Below are positions 1 to 7,912 of a DNA stretch of 64,000 bases, piece by piece (position 1 is the stretch's first letter; the number at the start of each line of letters is the position of its first letter). The stretch is from Bacillota bacterium (lineage in GTDB: Bacteria; Bacillota; Clostridia; Lachnospirales; Lachnospiraceae). The notes under the pieces are model-generated. The model did not search any database, was not told the origin of the DNA, and was given only the letters and a program-made list of their open reading frames with translations. Made by a program: the position numbers and the translations under genes. The stretch covers positions 23,534 to 87,533 of the forward strand of contig JAEYJO010000061.1 in the NCBI GenBank assembly GCA_023408815.1, written 5' to 3'.

Positions 1-1
1 A

Positions 2-469
2 TATATCCACTGCACAGGTATCCTTGGAAACTCTGCACAGATCGACCGTGGAGCAGGCCTTGCAGAAGTTATGGCTGCTAATCCTCAGTTCGAAATGGTA
101 GGCGAGCCCGATACACAGTGGTCCGGTGACAAAGCAGCAAACGCTACGACAGACGCTATTGCACAGTATGGTGATGAATTAGTAGCAGTTATCTGCGATA
201 ATGACGATATGTCATCCGCAGCACAGCGTGCAGCTAACGATGCAGGCAGAAGCGACATCATCTGCGTAGGTGTAGATGGAAACCAGAACCCGTTACAGAT
301 GATTAAAGACGGCGACTTAGGCGCTACCGTACTTCAGGACGGCGTTGGTCAGGTTGCTGCTGGTATCAATGTTATTACAGCGTTAATCAATGGCGAAGAC
401 TTTGATTCCGCACCGGTTATTCCTTTTGTACTCGTTACAAAAGATAACGTAGATGAATATTTGCAATAA
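2..469 (+). CDS. Sugar ABC transporter substrate-binding protein, C-terminal part (cut by window start)
   Basis: The frame is open from base 2, so the gene begins outside the window; the first internal ATG at 71 is not the start. The visible 155 residues are the C-terminal lobe of a ribose/galactose-type periplasmic-binding-protein fold: an acidic DNDDMS stretch, then GVDGN and a final domain ending in the VTKDNVDEYL motif typical of RbsB-like lipoproteins. Such proteins capture a sugar outside the membrane for an ABC importer. The genes downstream suggest a short-chain sugar or sugar alcohol, but the ligand cannot be read from this fragment. Confidence 0.85.
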   Translation, partial: YIHCTGILGNSAQIDRGAGLAEVMAANPQFEMVGEPDTQWSGDKAANATTDAIAQYGDELVAVICDNDDMSSAAQRAANDAGRSDIICVGVDGNQNPLQMIKDGDLGATVLQDGVGQVAAGINVITALINGEDFDSAPVIPFVLVTKDNVDEYLQ

Positions 470-556
470 CAAATTATAATTTTCCGAAAAGTGCTGATTA
501 AAATATTGAGTTTGTAATGAAGGGAGGAGTTTGGATGGATAGTCCGGCTCCTCTTG

Positions 557-590
557 TTTCTCTTATAGGAAGGAGCTCCTATAAGAGAAA
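557..590. promoter_or_regulatory. Strong hairpin between binding-protein gene and rpiB-like gene
   Basis: A perfect 14-bp inverted repeat (557-570 with 577-590) encloses the 6-base loop AGGAGC. No U-tract follows; instead further GC-rich small stems lie up to about 640. It does not look like a factor-independent terminator. A 3'-end stabiliser or processing site separating a highly expressed binding-protein message from the catabolic genes is the simplest reading. Confidence 0.5.
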
Positions 591-664
591 AGCCCTACGG
601 GCAGGATGCGCAGATGCGCGCGGAACAAAAATGAAAATTTTAATAAAAAGGAAGGAAATGGAAG

Positions 665-1120
665 ATGAAAATAGCGATTGGATGCGATGAAGCGGCATAT
701 GCTTTGAAAGTAGAGATTATGAATCATTTAGAAAAAATAGGAGTGGAATACGATGATTTCGGCGCGAACAAAGGAGAAGTAGTGCTTTATCCGGATGTGG
801 CAAAGAGCGTTGCCGAGGCAGTAGCTGACGGCAAATACGAAAGAGGAATCCTCGTATGCGGCACGGGAATCGGGATGGCGATTACGGCGAATAAGGTACC
901 CGGAATCAGGGCGGCGGTATGCCATGATCCATTCTCCACAGAGCGTTCCAGAAAAAGCAATGACGCACAGATCATGTGCATGGGCGAGCGTGTCATCGGT
1001 GTAGAGCTGGCAAAATACTTGGTGGATATCTGGCTGAAATGTGATTTTGCAGGCGGTGGTTCCAAACCGAAGGTGGACAGGATTATGGAAGTTGAGCAGT
1101 CCTATCTGGCCAGGAAATAG
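665..1120 (+). CDS. RpiB/LacAB-family sugar-phosphate isomerase
   Basis: A 151-residue protein of RpiB size, starting MKIAIGCDEAAY and carrying the family core CGTGIGMAI and the NDAQIMCMGERVIG segment. RpiB enzymes interconvert aldose and ketose phosphates (ribose-5-P/ribulose-5-P, allose-6-P, or D-erythrulose-4-P/erythrose-4-P). The usual SDHAG near the N-terminus reads CDEAA here, which argues against plain housekeeping RpiB. The RBS is GGAAGGAAATGGAAG. A triosephosphate-isomerase paralogue follows 37 bp later; that pairing is known from erythritol and threitol pathways (EryH/EryI type), so a tetrulose-phosphate isomerase is plausible. The substrate is inference. Confidence 0.85.
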   Translation: MKIAIGCDEAAYALKVEIMNHLEKIGVEYDDFGANKGEVVLYPDVAKSVAEAVADGKYERGILVCGTGIGMAITANKVPGIRAAVCHDPFSTERSRKSNDAQIMCMGERVIGVELAKYLVDIWLKCDFAGGGSKPKVDRIMEVEQSYLARK

Positions 1121-1157
1121 AAGGCCGGTAGGAACGAGGAAGGGAGCATAAGGTAAA

Positions 1158-1940
1158 ATGGATAAGAAATTATATTTTGGAACCAATCTGAAAATGTACA
1201 AGACCATCGAAGAAACAGTGTCATATCTTAAGAAACTGGTGGAAAATACAAAGGATATAAGCAGAGATGAGATAGAGCTTTTTGTCATCCCGTCGTATAC
1301 TTCGTTAAGTGCGGCCGTTACCTCCGTTGACCGCAGCTTTATCAAGCTGGGCGCGCAAAATATGTGCTGGGAAGATCAGGGACAGTTTACGGGAGAGATC
1401 TCACCTCTTATGCTAAAGGAGTTGGCGCTGGATATGGTCATGATCGGTCATTCCGAGAGACGGCATGTATTCGGTGAAAAAGACAGAGAAGAGAACCTTA
1501 AGGTGAAGGCCTCTTTGGCTCATGGTTTCAATACTCTTTTGTGTATCGGAGAGACTCTGGAAGAAAAAGAATACGGCATCAGTCCGGAGGTCCTTCGTAC
1601 CCAGCTCAAGGTAGGTTTTCATGGAGTTTCAAGTGATCAGGCGGACAAAATTAAGGTAGCTTACGAACCGGTGTGGTCCATCGGAGTAAACGGCATTCCG
1701 GCTTCGGCAGAGTATGCCGAAGAGATGCACAAGGTGATCAAGAGCTGTCTGGAAGAGCTGTTTGGAAGAAGGAGTGCAGAGATTCCTGTTTTATACGGCG
1801 GAAGCGTGAATCCGGGAAATGCGGAGGAGATGATTGTCCAACCCTCTGTCGACGGTCTTTTTACCGGACGTGCCGCATGGCAGGCGGATGATTTTGATAA
1901 ACTGATCCGTCAGGCAATGAATGCTTATGAAAAAAGATAA
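1158..1940 (+). CDS. Triosephosphate-isomerase-family protein (possible L-erythrulose-1-phosphate isomerase)
   Basis: A 260-residue TIM-barrel isomerase with the catalytic set in place: NLKMYK near residue 12, GHSERR with the catalytic His, AYEPVW with the catalytic Glu, and the phosphate-binding YGGSVNPGN loop. It is slightly longer than glycolytic TpiA, whose start usually reads NWKMN. It sits between an RpiB-like isomerase and a PTS permease rather than in a gap-pgk-tpi operon, so a catabolic paralogue acting on erythrulose-1-phosphate is more likely than the glycolytic enzyme. Its 3' end overlaps the next gene by 20 bp (or 14 bp if the second ATG is used). Confidence 0.8.
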   Translation: MDKKLYFGTNLKMYKTIEETVSYLKKLVENTKDISRDEIELFVIPSYTSLSAAVTSVDRSFIKLGAQNMCWEDQGQFTGEISPLMLKELALDMVMIGHSERRHVFGEKDREENLKVKASLAHGFNTLLCIGETLEEKEYGISPEVLRTQLKVGFHGVSSDQADKIKVAYEPVWSIGVNGIPASAEYAEEMHKVIKSCLEELFGRRSAEIPVLYGGSVNPGNAEEMIVQPSVDGLFTGRAAWQADDFDKLIRQAMNAYEKR

Positions 1941-3048
1941 AAAACAAAAGAAAAAGAAAAATTATTTAGATAGAATGCTTTACCATATATCCTCCTGTAT
2001 GCTGCCCGTGATACCGGTGCTGGTGGCAGGAGGGCTGCTGAAGCTGGCTACGCTGCTTCTGGGCTACACTCCGCTGATAGAGGTATTCCCGGATACGAAA
2101 GTGATTCTGGAATCCATCGGCAATGCACCCTTTTATTTTCTGCCTCTTATCGTGGCTTATACGGCGGCGAGGCATTTCGAGGCGGATGTGGTCAGCGCCA
2201 TGGCGGCGGCAGGAACGCTGCTGCTTCCAAGCTTTATCAGGTTGATGGAGCAGGAAAACGGCGTGCTCTTCATGGGAATTCCGGTTTATCGGATGTCCTA
2301 TGCATATACGGTATTTCCTATCATTGTTTTGATTTATTTGATGAGCGTGTTTGAGAGGGCGCTGGAAAGGCGGCTAAAGGGCGTACTTAGAGATATATTC
2401 CTACGCTTTTTGCTCATACTGATCACGGCGCTTGCGGGAATGCTTGTAGTAGGGCCAGTGGTGGATATGATCAGCCAGAGTGCGCTTACGGGAATCTCGT
2501 GGCTTCAGGTTAACATCCCGGTTCTGGCATGGGCAATATTCGGGGCCACCGCTCCGTTGCAGATTATGGTAGGAGCTCACTGGGTGTTTGTCAGCCTGAT
2601 TATTCAGGATTTGGGAGCTTTCGGTGAAGAGAGCGGTTTTATGGTCGGTTACTTTATGCTTACCATGTCACTTACTGCAATCGCTCTCGTTACGATGTTA
2701 AAGCGCAAGGAAAAAGAGAAGAGAAGCTCGGTGCTGGCTGTACTGATTACCGTATTTTTTACAGGAACCACAGAGCCGGTCTTATATGGCATCTGCCTGA
2801 CAGACAAAGTCGCTTTGCTGGCGGCGGTAGCAGGAGGCGCAGCAGGAGGGATTTATCAGGGGCTTGTGACGATTCATACATACGTCTACGCGTTTCCCAC
2901 GGTGTTCTCTATTTTGATATTTCAAAGCGACAAGGATCCAGGCAATTTAATAGAGGCTGCGGCAGCAGGAGCCATTTCTTTTTCGGTGGCGCTCTTAGTT
3001 ATGCTGCTAGGTCTTCGAAAAAATAATATATTTGCGAGAAAAGCTTGA
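1921..3048 (+). CDS. PTS sugar transporter subunit IIC (glucoside/sucrose type), stand-alone
   Basis: A 375-residue membrane protein with about ten hydrophobic segments after a very basic N-terminus. It has the EIIC features LPVIPVLVAGGLLK, the GAHWVF region and the FTGTTEPVLYGI loop containing the conserved GTTEP substrate motif. EIIC forms the sugar channel of the phosphotransferase system. No IIA or IIB domain is fused or adjacent, so it must borrow these or act with a partner encoded elsewhere. Start may be 1921 or the ATG at 1927. Overlap with the upstream isomerase indicates translational coupling. Confidence 0.82.
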   Translation: MLMKKDKKQKKKKNYLDRMLYHISSCMLPVIPVLVAGGLLKLATLLLGYTPLIEVFPDTKVILESIGNAPFYFLPLIVAYTAARHFEADVVSAMAAAGTLLLPSFIRLMEQENGVLFMGIPVYRMSYAYTVFPIIVLIYLMSVFERALERRLKGVLRDIFLRFLLILITALAGMLVVGPVVDMISQSALTGISWLQVNIPVLAWAIFGATAPLQIMVGAHWVFVSLIIQDLGAFGEESGFMVGYFMLTMSLTAIALVTMLKRKEKEKRSSVLAVLITVFFTGTTEPVLYGICLTDKVALLAAVAGGAAGGIYQGLVTIHTYVYAFPTVFSILIFQSDKDPGNLIEAAAAGAISFSVALLVMLLGLRKNNIFARKA

Positions 3049-3104
3049 AAATAAAGGGAAAAAGAGGCAAAATAGAAAAGACAACCAGAAAGGGGATAAA
3101 AGCG

Positions 3105-3941
3105 ATGTTAGATAGACCTGTATTGGATGTAATAAGGGATAATTACGAAAAGATTTTTTCCGCTGAGAGAAAAGTGGCGGATTATGTCTTGGAAAACCCG
3201 CAAGAAACGGTAAATGCTACGGTTTCCGAACTGGCAAAGGTAAGCGGAGTCAGTGACGCGACGGTAGTCAGAATGTGTTCCCATTTGGGCTATAAGGGTT
3301 ACTATCAGTTCCGCCTTATGCTGGCCAAGGATGTGGGAAGAGATGATGAGAAAAACAGCGAAGGCGTGCAGAACGAAGGAAATGCGGTAGGAAGAGTCTT
3401 TCAGGACTATGCCAATACCATGATAGCCATCGGCGAGAATATGGACGAACATGAAGTGATGGAATGTGTGAATCTGATCAAGACCTGCGGAGAGGTTCAT
3501 ATCATAGCGGTGGGTAATACGACTCCGTTAGCTCTCTATATGGGATTCCGGCTGGGAAGATTAGGAGTGAAATGCAGTTACGGGATTTCTCCGGAATATT
3601 TTTTGAACCAGGTGAATCTCGCCACAAAGGACGATATTATCATAGCGATTTCCCAGTCGGGAAGATCGAAGCAGGTGATTCAAGGTGTGGAAATGGGTAA
3701 GGAGAAAGGGCTTAAGGTAATTGCGATTACGGGCTACAGACAGTCGCCCATCGCACAGCTTTCCGATTATTCGCTTATATCCAACGCTAAGAAGGAGACC
3801 TTCGGCTTTTACAAAAATTACGAACATTTAAAAGAGATGGCAACTATTGATGCATTATTGGAGTTTGTAAAGAACTGGGAAAAGATTCAGGAGACGAATG
3901 CGGATAAGCCGGAAGTTATTTTGATGGAATATAAGCTATAG
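3105..3941 (+). CDS. MurR/RpiR-family transcriptional regulator
   Basis: About 278 residues with an N-terminal HTH of RpiR type (AERKVADYVLENP, then SELAKVSGVSDATVVRMCSHLGYKGYYQFR) and a C-terminal SIS sugar-phosphate domain (VGNTTPLALYMGFRLGRLG; ISQSGRSKQVI). The frame is open from a TTG at 3045 overlapping the PTS stop, but the ATG at 3105 with AGAAAGGGG upstream matches the usual family start. Proteins of this family sense phosphosugars and control catabolic operons; here it most likely controls the preceding isomerase/PTS genes. Confidence 0.87.
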   Translation: MLDRPVLDVIRDNYEKIFSAERKVADYVLENPQETVNATVSELAKVSGVSDATVVRMCSHLGYKGYYQFRLMLAKDVGRDDEKNSEGVQNEGNAVGRVFQDYANTMIAIGENMDEHEVMECVNLIKTCGEVHIIAVGNTTPLALYMGFRLGRLGVKCSYGISPEYFLNQVNLATKDDIIIAISQSGRSKQVIQGVEMGKEKGLKVIAITGYRQSPIAQLSDYSLISNAKKETFGFYKNYEHLKEMATIDALLEFVKNWEKIQETNADKPEVILMEYKL

Positions 3942-3974
3942 GCTTTATTGAGATAGAATAAATTGGGAAAAGAA

Positions 3975-4013
3975 ACTGCCTGCGCGCTGCCATATATGCG
4001 GCGCTCGGGCAGT
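3975..4013. terminator. Bidirectional terminator hairpin between convergent genes
   Basis: A GC-rich imperfect inverted repeat (ACTGCCTGCGCGCTGC pairing with GCGGCGCTCGGGCAGT) lies between the rpiR-like gene and the convergent hxlR-like gene, followed by ATTT on the plus side and TTTCTTTT on the minus side. Confidence 0.65.
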
Positions 4014-4041
4014 ATTTAGCTGTTTGATTTATTTAATTGGA

Positions 4042-4458
4042 TTAGTTGCAGATTTCGGGGGGTTGTTCGGCATTCTTGCGGGCGTTCAGCTCGTCCCGGA
4101 AGGTTTCTATATACGAAGCGCCGAAGTGGTGCATAAGTTCCAGAATAGGAACGATGCGCTTCCCGATATCCGTAATTTCATATTCGACCTTCGGAGGAAC
4201 GGTAGGATATACATGCCTCATGATCAGGTGGTCGTCCTCCAGGCTCCGAAGCTGCTTGGTGAGCATCTTCTGGGTCACGTCGGGCATGCGCTTTAAGATT
4301 TCGTTGTAGCGCAGTACCTTGTTGCTAAGGAACCATAAAATCATAATTTTTCGTTTGCCGGAAAGCAACTTGTAAGCGAGAACCATGGGACATAAATCGT
4401 CCTTTAAGCAGGTTTCTCGCATAAAACAGTTCTCGTGTTTTTTTTCGTTTGCATCCAT
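4042..4458 (-). CDS. HxlR-family winged-helix transcriptional regulator
   Basis: About 138 residues. The core is the HxlR fold: CPMVLAYKLLSGKRKIMILWFLSNKVLRYNEILKRMP, then TQKMLTKQLRSLEDDHLIMRHVYP and VEYEITDIGKRI. An upstream in-frame ATG at 4506 lacks an RBS; the ATG at 4458 is preceded by GAAAGGTG and fits the family. HxlR proteins often sense electrophiles, quinones or disulfide stress through an N-terminal Cys; Cys residues occur near the N-terminus (NCFMRETC, DDLC). It is divergent from the quinone/NADH dehydrogenase EET locus, which makes redox or quinone control attractive, though unproven. Confidence 0.85.
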   Translation of the reverse strand: MDANEKKHENCFMRETCLKDDLCPMVLAYKLLSGKRKIMILWFLSNKVLRYNEILKRMPDVTQKMLTKQLRSLEDDHLIMRHVYPTVPPKVEYEITDIGKRIVPILELMHHFGASYIETFRDELNARKNAEQPPEICN

Positions 4459-4830
4459 GAATATGTCAACACCTTTCGACTTTCCCAATATTTGGATATA
4501 AAGCATGATTATAATGAAATAAAGTATATAAATAAGGTATATTTTCCTGTCAAGGGATGGTATACTAAATGATACTAAGGTACTTTAAAGTACCTTCTTG
4601 TGAATCCGGATTCTATCCTTTATTATATATAGATGATGCATTTTTATGTCTATGTTTATTATACAAGAAAATGAAATGTTTTGCAAACAATTAGATTTTT
4701 ATAACACAATTGCTGCAATTTGGTCATTGTAATCTGATTTGTTAAAAATTTCACGGCATTTCACGTTATTAATTAATGGATGAAAAGGAGTCTGGATATC
4801 GACCTACTGGATACCCAAGGAGAAGAAGCG
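4459..4830. other. Divergent intergenic region between hxlR-like and ndh2-like genes
   Basis: This AT-rich stretch of about 370 bp should hold both divergent promoters. It contains the perfect palindrome at 4577-4596 and repeated TACT elements (4563-4594). No open frame with an RBS is convincing until AAGGAGAAG at 4817-4825. Near 4740 is a TTGTTAA half-site like that bound by Rex-type redox repressors, but the second half is missing, so no claim is made. Confidence 0.5.
4577..4596. promoter_or_regulatory. Perfect 20-bp palindrome, candidate HxlR operator
   Basis: AAGGTACTTTAAAGTACCTT is identical to its reverse complement. Inside it TACT and AGTA half-sites face each other, the arrangement known for YodB/HxlR-type operators, although the spacing is four bases rather than the usual seven. 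Further TACT copies just upstream strengthen the case for a regulator cluster. It lies 119 bp from the hxlR start and 235 bp from the ndh2 start. Confidence 0.5.
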
Positions 4831-6882
4831 ATGAAGAAAGTAGTAATTATAGGGGCAGGCTATGCCGGCATCCTGACAGCGAAGAAGCTCGCAAAGAGAC
4901 TTAAAAAACAGGGAGATGTGGAAATTACCATTATCGACAGGAATCCCTTTCACACCATGCTTACAGAGCTGCACGAGGTAGCGGCGGGCAGAGTGGATGA
5001 AGATAGTATCAAAATCAGCTTGAAGAAGGTGTTCGCAGGAAGAAAAGTGAATGTGAAGCTGGACACCGTAACGGAAGTAGATTTTGCGGCGAAGACGGTA
5101 AAAGGCGAAGAAGCCTCTTATGAATATGATTATCTGGTAATAGCGTCCGGTTCCAAACCGACGTTTTACGGAGTTCCCGGGGCTGAAGAGTTTACCTTCA
5201 AGCTCTGGTCTTATGAAGACGCTATATTGTTGAAAGACCATATCCTCAATTCCTTCCGCAAGGCGGCGGCAGAGAGAGACCCGGAAGAGAGAAAGCGGCT
5301 GCTGACATTCTATGTCATCGGTGCGGGTTTTACGGGCGTAGAGATGATAGGAGAGCTCGCAGAATATGTTCCTATCCTCTGTGAGAAATATGAAATTGAC
5401 AAAGATGAAGTGACCATGATAAACGTGGATGGTTTGAGCAGGCCGATCCCGAACCTTCCTGAAAAGTTATCCGCTAAAGTTGCTAAAAGAATGAATAAAA
5501 TGGGCATCGAGCTTTGCATGAATTCCAGCGTGACCCGTGTCACAGAGGATTCTATCGAGTACAAATGCGGTGGTCAGGATGTCACGAAAAAAATAGGAAC
5601 GGTGATCTGGGGTGCAGGAATCCAGAGTAGCACCATAGCGGCAGCTTCGGCAGACGCTTTGGAAAAGCAAAGAGGCGGACGCATACCGGTAGATAAATAC
5701 TTGCGCTCCACCAAGGACGAATCGGTATATGTGGTAGGCGATAACATGTATTTCGTTCCCGAAGGACAAGAGGTGTCCGTTCCCCAGATGGTAGAAAACG
5801 CGGAGCAGAGCGCAGATACGGCGGCTCATAACATCGTCAGCGCGCTTACGCAAAAAGATGAGATGGAAGAATATAAGCCTGCTTTTCACGGTGTAATGGT
5901 CTGTGTAGGAGGACGTTACGGAGCGGCTCATGTAGGACTTCCGGGACATTTCTTCAGCCTTCCGTCGTTCCTTGCCATGTTTGCGAAGCATTTTATCAAT
6001 ATCGTTTATTTCATTCAGGTGTTGGGATGGAATAAGATATTCAGCTATATAAAACATGAATTTTTCACGATACGCAACTGCAGAAGCTTTGTGGGCGGAC
6101 ACTTCTCTAACAGAACGCCCAGTTTCCTCCTCGTTCCTTTACGATTCTGGCTCGGTGCCGTATGGTTGTTCGAAGGGATTATGAAGGTGTTAGAGGGCTG
6201 GTTCAAGGAACCGAAGCTTCAGGGCTTTTTCGGCGGCGCAAGTGCATGGTATGAGAGCATATTGAATCCCGGCAGTGCGGCAGCGGCAGATGCGGTAAGT
6301 TCGGCAACTAATGCGGCGGCAGGAGCAGCGGCGGCAGCCGATACGGTAAGCGCAGCGACGGGCACAATGGCAGCAGCAGCGGATGCCGTAAGTGCGGCGA
6401 CGGGTGCAGCAGCAGCAACGGCTGTTTCCGCGGGACATGTGATACTCAACTGGAATATTTTAGGACTTTTCCGAATGATATTTGTCAGCGGGACGGATCT
6501 TGCCTCCTCGACGTTGAGCGATTTGGCATTCAAACTGAATGTGCCGCTTATGAACTGGTTCGTGGATACGTGGATTCTTCCTTATAACTGGGTACAGATG
6601 GCGATGCAGATTTTTATCGTTATAGCCGAAATTTTAATTGGTCTTGCGCTGATGGGCGGACTCTTTACTTCTCCCGCTGCGGCAGTTTCTTTGGTATTAC
6701 AGTTCATGTTCGTATGTACTACGGGCTTGTATCTGGGAACCTTCTGGATGATTTTTGCCGGTATTGCCGTGCTGATCGGAGCAGGAAGGACGCTGGGACT
6801 CGATTACTATGCGATGCCGGCTCTGAAGAAGCTTTGGAAGAAAATACCGTTGATCCGGAAACTGTATCTGTATCAGGATTAG
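4831..6882 (+). CDS. ndh2: Type II NADH dehydrogenase fused to a DoxX-like membrane domain (EET Ndh2-like)
   Basis: About 683 residues. Residues 1-360 are an NDH-2 flavoprotein: FAD loop VVIIGAGYAGI at 3-13, second dinucleotide loop VIGAGFTGVE near 162, and a late VVGDN segment. A hydrophobic helix and a basic stretch follow, then four transmembrane helices (about 432-457, 588-612, 616-636, 640-656) like DoxX proteins. Between the first two lies an alanine-rich linker (about 481-534). ATG 4831 with AAGGAGAAG upstream is preferred to 4780. NDH-2 enzymes pass electrons from NADH to quinone; this membrane-fused form is the one found in Gram-positive flavin-based extracellular electron transfer loci. 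The five genes that follow are EET partners. Confidence 0.85.
   Translation: MKKVVIIGAGYAGILTAKKLAKRLKKQGDVEITIIDRNPFHTMLTELHEVAAGRVDEDSIKISLKKVFAGRKVNVKLDTVTEVDFAAKTVKGEEASYEYDYLVIASGSKPTFYGVPGAEEFTFKLWSYEDAILLKDHILNSFRKAAAERDPEERKRLLTFYVIGAGFTGVEMIGELAEYVPILCEKYEIDKDEVTMINVDGLSRPIPNLPEKLSAKVAKRMNKMGIELCMNSSVTRVTEDSIEYKCGGQDVTKKIGTVIWGAGIQSSTIAAASADALEKQRGGRIPVDKYLRSTKDESVYVVGDNMYFVPEGQEVSVPQMVENAEQSADTAAHNIVSALTQKDEMEEYKPAFHGVMVCVGGRYGAAHVGLPGHFFSLPSFLAMFAKHFINIVYFIQVLGWNKIFSYIKHEFFTIRNCRSFVGGHFSNRTPSFLLVPLRFWLGAVWLFEGIMKVLEGWFKEPKLQGFFGGASAWYESILNPGSAAAADAVSSATNAAAGAAAAADTVSAATGTMAAAADAVSAATGAAAATAVSAGHVILNWNILGLFRMIFVSGTDLASSTLSDLAFKLNVPLMNWFVDTWILPYNWVQMAMQIFIVIAEILIGLALMGGLFTSPAAAVSLVLQFMFVCTTGLYLGTFWMIFAGIAVLIGAGRTLGLDYYAMPALKKLWKKIPLIRKLYLYQD
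6271..6430 (+). repeat. Alanine-rich linker with three D-x-V-S-x-A-T repeats inside Ndh2
   Basis: The translated segment is mostly Ala/Gly/Thr/Ser and holds three copies of one motif: DAVSSAT at 6289-6309, DTVSAAT at 6340-6360 and DAVSAAT at 6382-6402. They resemble the ApbE flavinylation consensus D-x-x-S/T-G-A-T/S with Gly replaced by Ser or Ala. With a cytoplasmic NADH domain and the positive-inside C-terminus, this linker would lie outside the membrane. Confidence 0.75.
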
Positions 6883-6901
6883 AAAAGATATGGGTGAAGC
6901 G

Positions 6902-7852
6902 ATGGAGAAATTAGCATACGAGGAAGCCTATGAGCTTGTAAAAGAAGAGATTCAGAAGGCCCTGACCCGATCACCCCGCATAATCAACGAGTATTTGGCT
7001 CATTTATCCGCTTCTCAGGGGAAAATGATTCGTGCGGTCTCCGTACTGATCTGTGCCGGAGACGGAGAAGGAAAAATTGCTCCGGGGGCAGTGCACGCAG
7101 CAGCGGCAATCGAAATCGTTCATCTGGCGTCCCTTGTCCATGATGATATTATTGATAACGCAGACTTGCGGAGAGGTCAGGAGACCCTTCAGAAAAGATA
7201 TGGGAAACGTACCGCTGTCATTTGCGGGGATTACCTTCTGAGCCTTGCGCTTAAAATGCTCTCGGCTATTCCCGACAGAAAAGAATATACGGACATCGAT
7301 TTGCCTGACTATATAAGCAGGCTGTGTCTGGGTGAACTGTTGCAGCACATTAATAATAGGAATCTGGATCTGACAGTATTCGACTATATAAAAATCATAT
7401 CCGGTAAGACGGCTGCGCTCTTTGAGGCATCTTTCTTCGCGGGAGCCGTCTTAGGCGGCAGTGCTGCGGAGGAGATCAATAAATATAAGAAAATCGGAAA
7501 TTACACCGGCTTGATTTTTCAGCTAAGGGATGATTGTCTGGATTTCGATAAGACCATAGAAGAGGCTAAAAAGCCTGTTCAGTCCGATTACGAGCAGGGT
7601 GTCGTTACCCTTCCTCTGATTCGCGCTTTGGAAAAGCGGCCTGATTTCAGGAAGAAGGCTGAGGCAGGCGAAATCGTCAGAGCAGACATCAACCGGGCGG
7701 TGGAAGAAGCCGGCGGTCTGGATTATACCAGAGAGATGATCGAGCGGTATTATAAAAAGGCAAAGCGGTATATTGACAAGCTGGATGTGACCGAGGAAAA
7801 GCGCGAGAAGATGGCCGCGATTGTAAAAAAAGCTGCAGGAGTCAAGGCGTAA
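6902..7852 (+). CDS. Polyprenyl diphosphate synthase (DmkB-like)
   Basis: About 316 residues of trans-prenyltransferase type with both Asp-rich motifs: HDDIIDNADLRRG (first DDxxD) and QLRDDCLDF (second). Such enzymes make the isoprenoid tail of quinones. The next gene encodes a UbiA prenyltransferase, and in Gram-positive EET loci the same pair (DmkB/DmkA) makes a demethylmenaquinone-type carrier reserved for extracellular electron transfer. ATG 6890 and ATG 6902 are both possible; the second starts MEKLAYEEAY as in relatives. It lies 8-20 bp after ndh2. Confidence 0.85.
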   Translation: MEKLAYEEAYELVKEEIQKALTRSPRIINEYLAHLSASQGKMIRAVSVLICAGDGEGKIAPGAVHAAAAIEIVHLASLVHDDIIDNADLRRGQETLQKRYGKRTAVICGDYLLSLALKMLSAIPDRKEYTDIDLPDYISRLCLGELLQHINNRNLDLTVFDYIKIISGKTAALFEASFFAGAVLGGSAAEEINKYKKIGNYTGLIFQLRDDCLDFDKTIEEAKKPVQSDYEQGVVTLPLIRALEKRPDFRKKAEAGEIVRADINRAVEEAGGLDYTREMIERYYKKAKRYIDKLDVTEEKREKMAAIVKKAAGVKA

Positions 7853-7912
7853 ATATACCATCGTTTGACAAGGTCACACACGGTCGGATAAGGTAGGTAC
7901 GGAGAGGAACAA

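Noticed and set aside
728..1345. 205-codon minus-strand frame across rpiB- and tpi-like genes
   Set aside because: Covers the ends of two good plus-strand genes and shows no domain or RBS.
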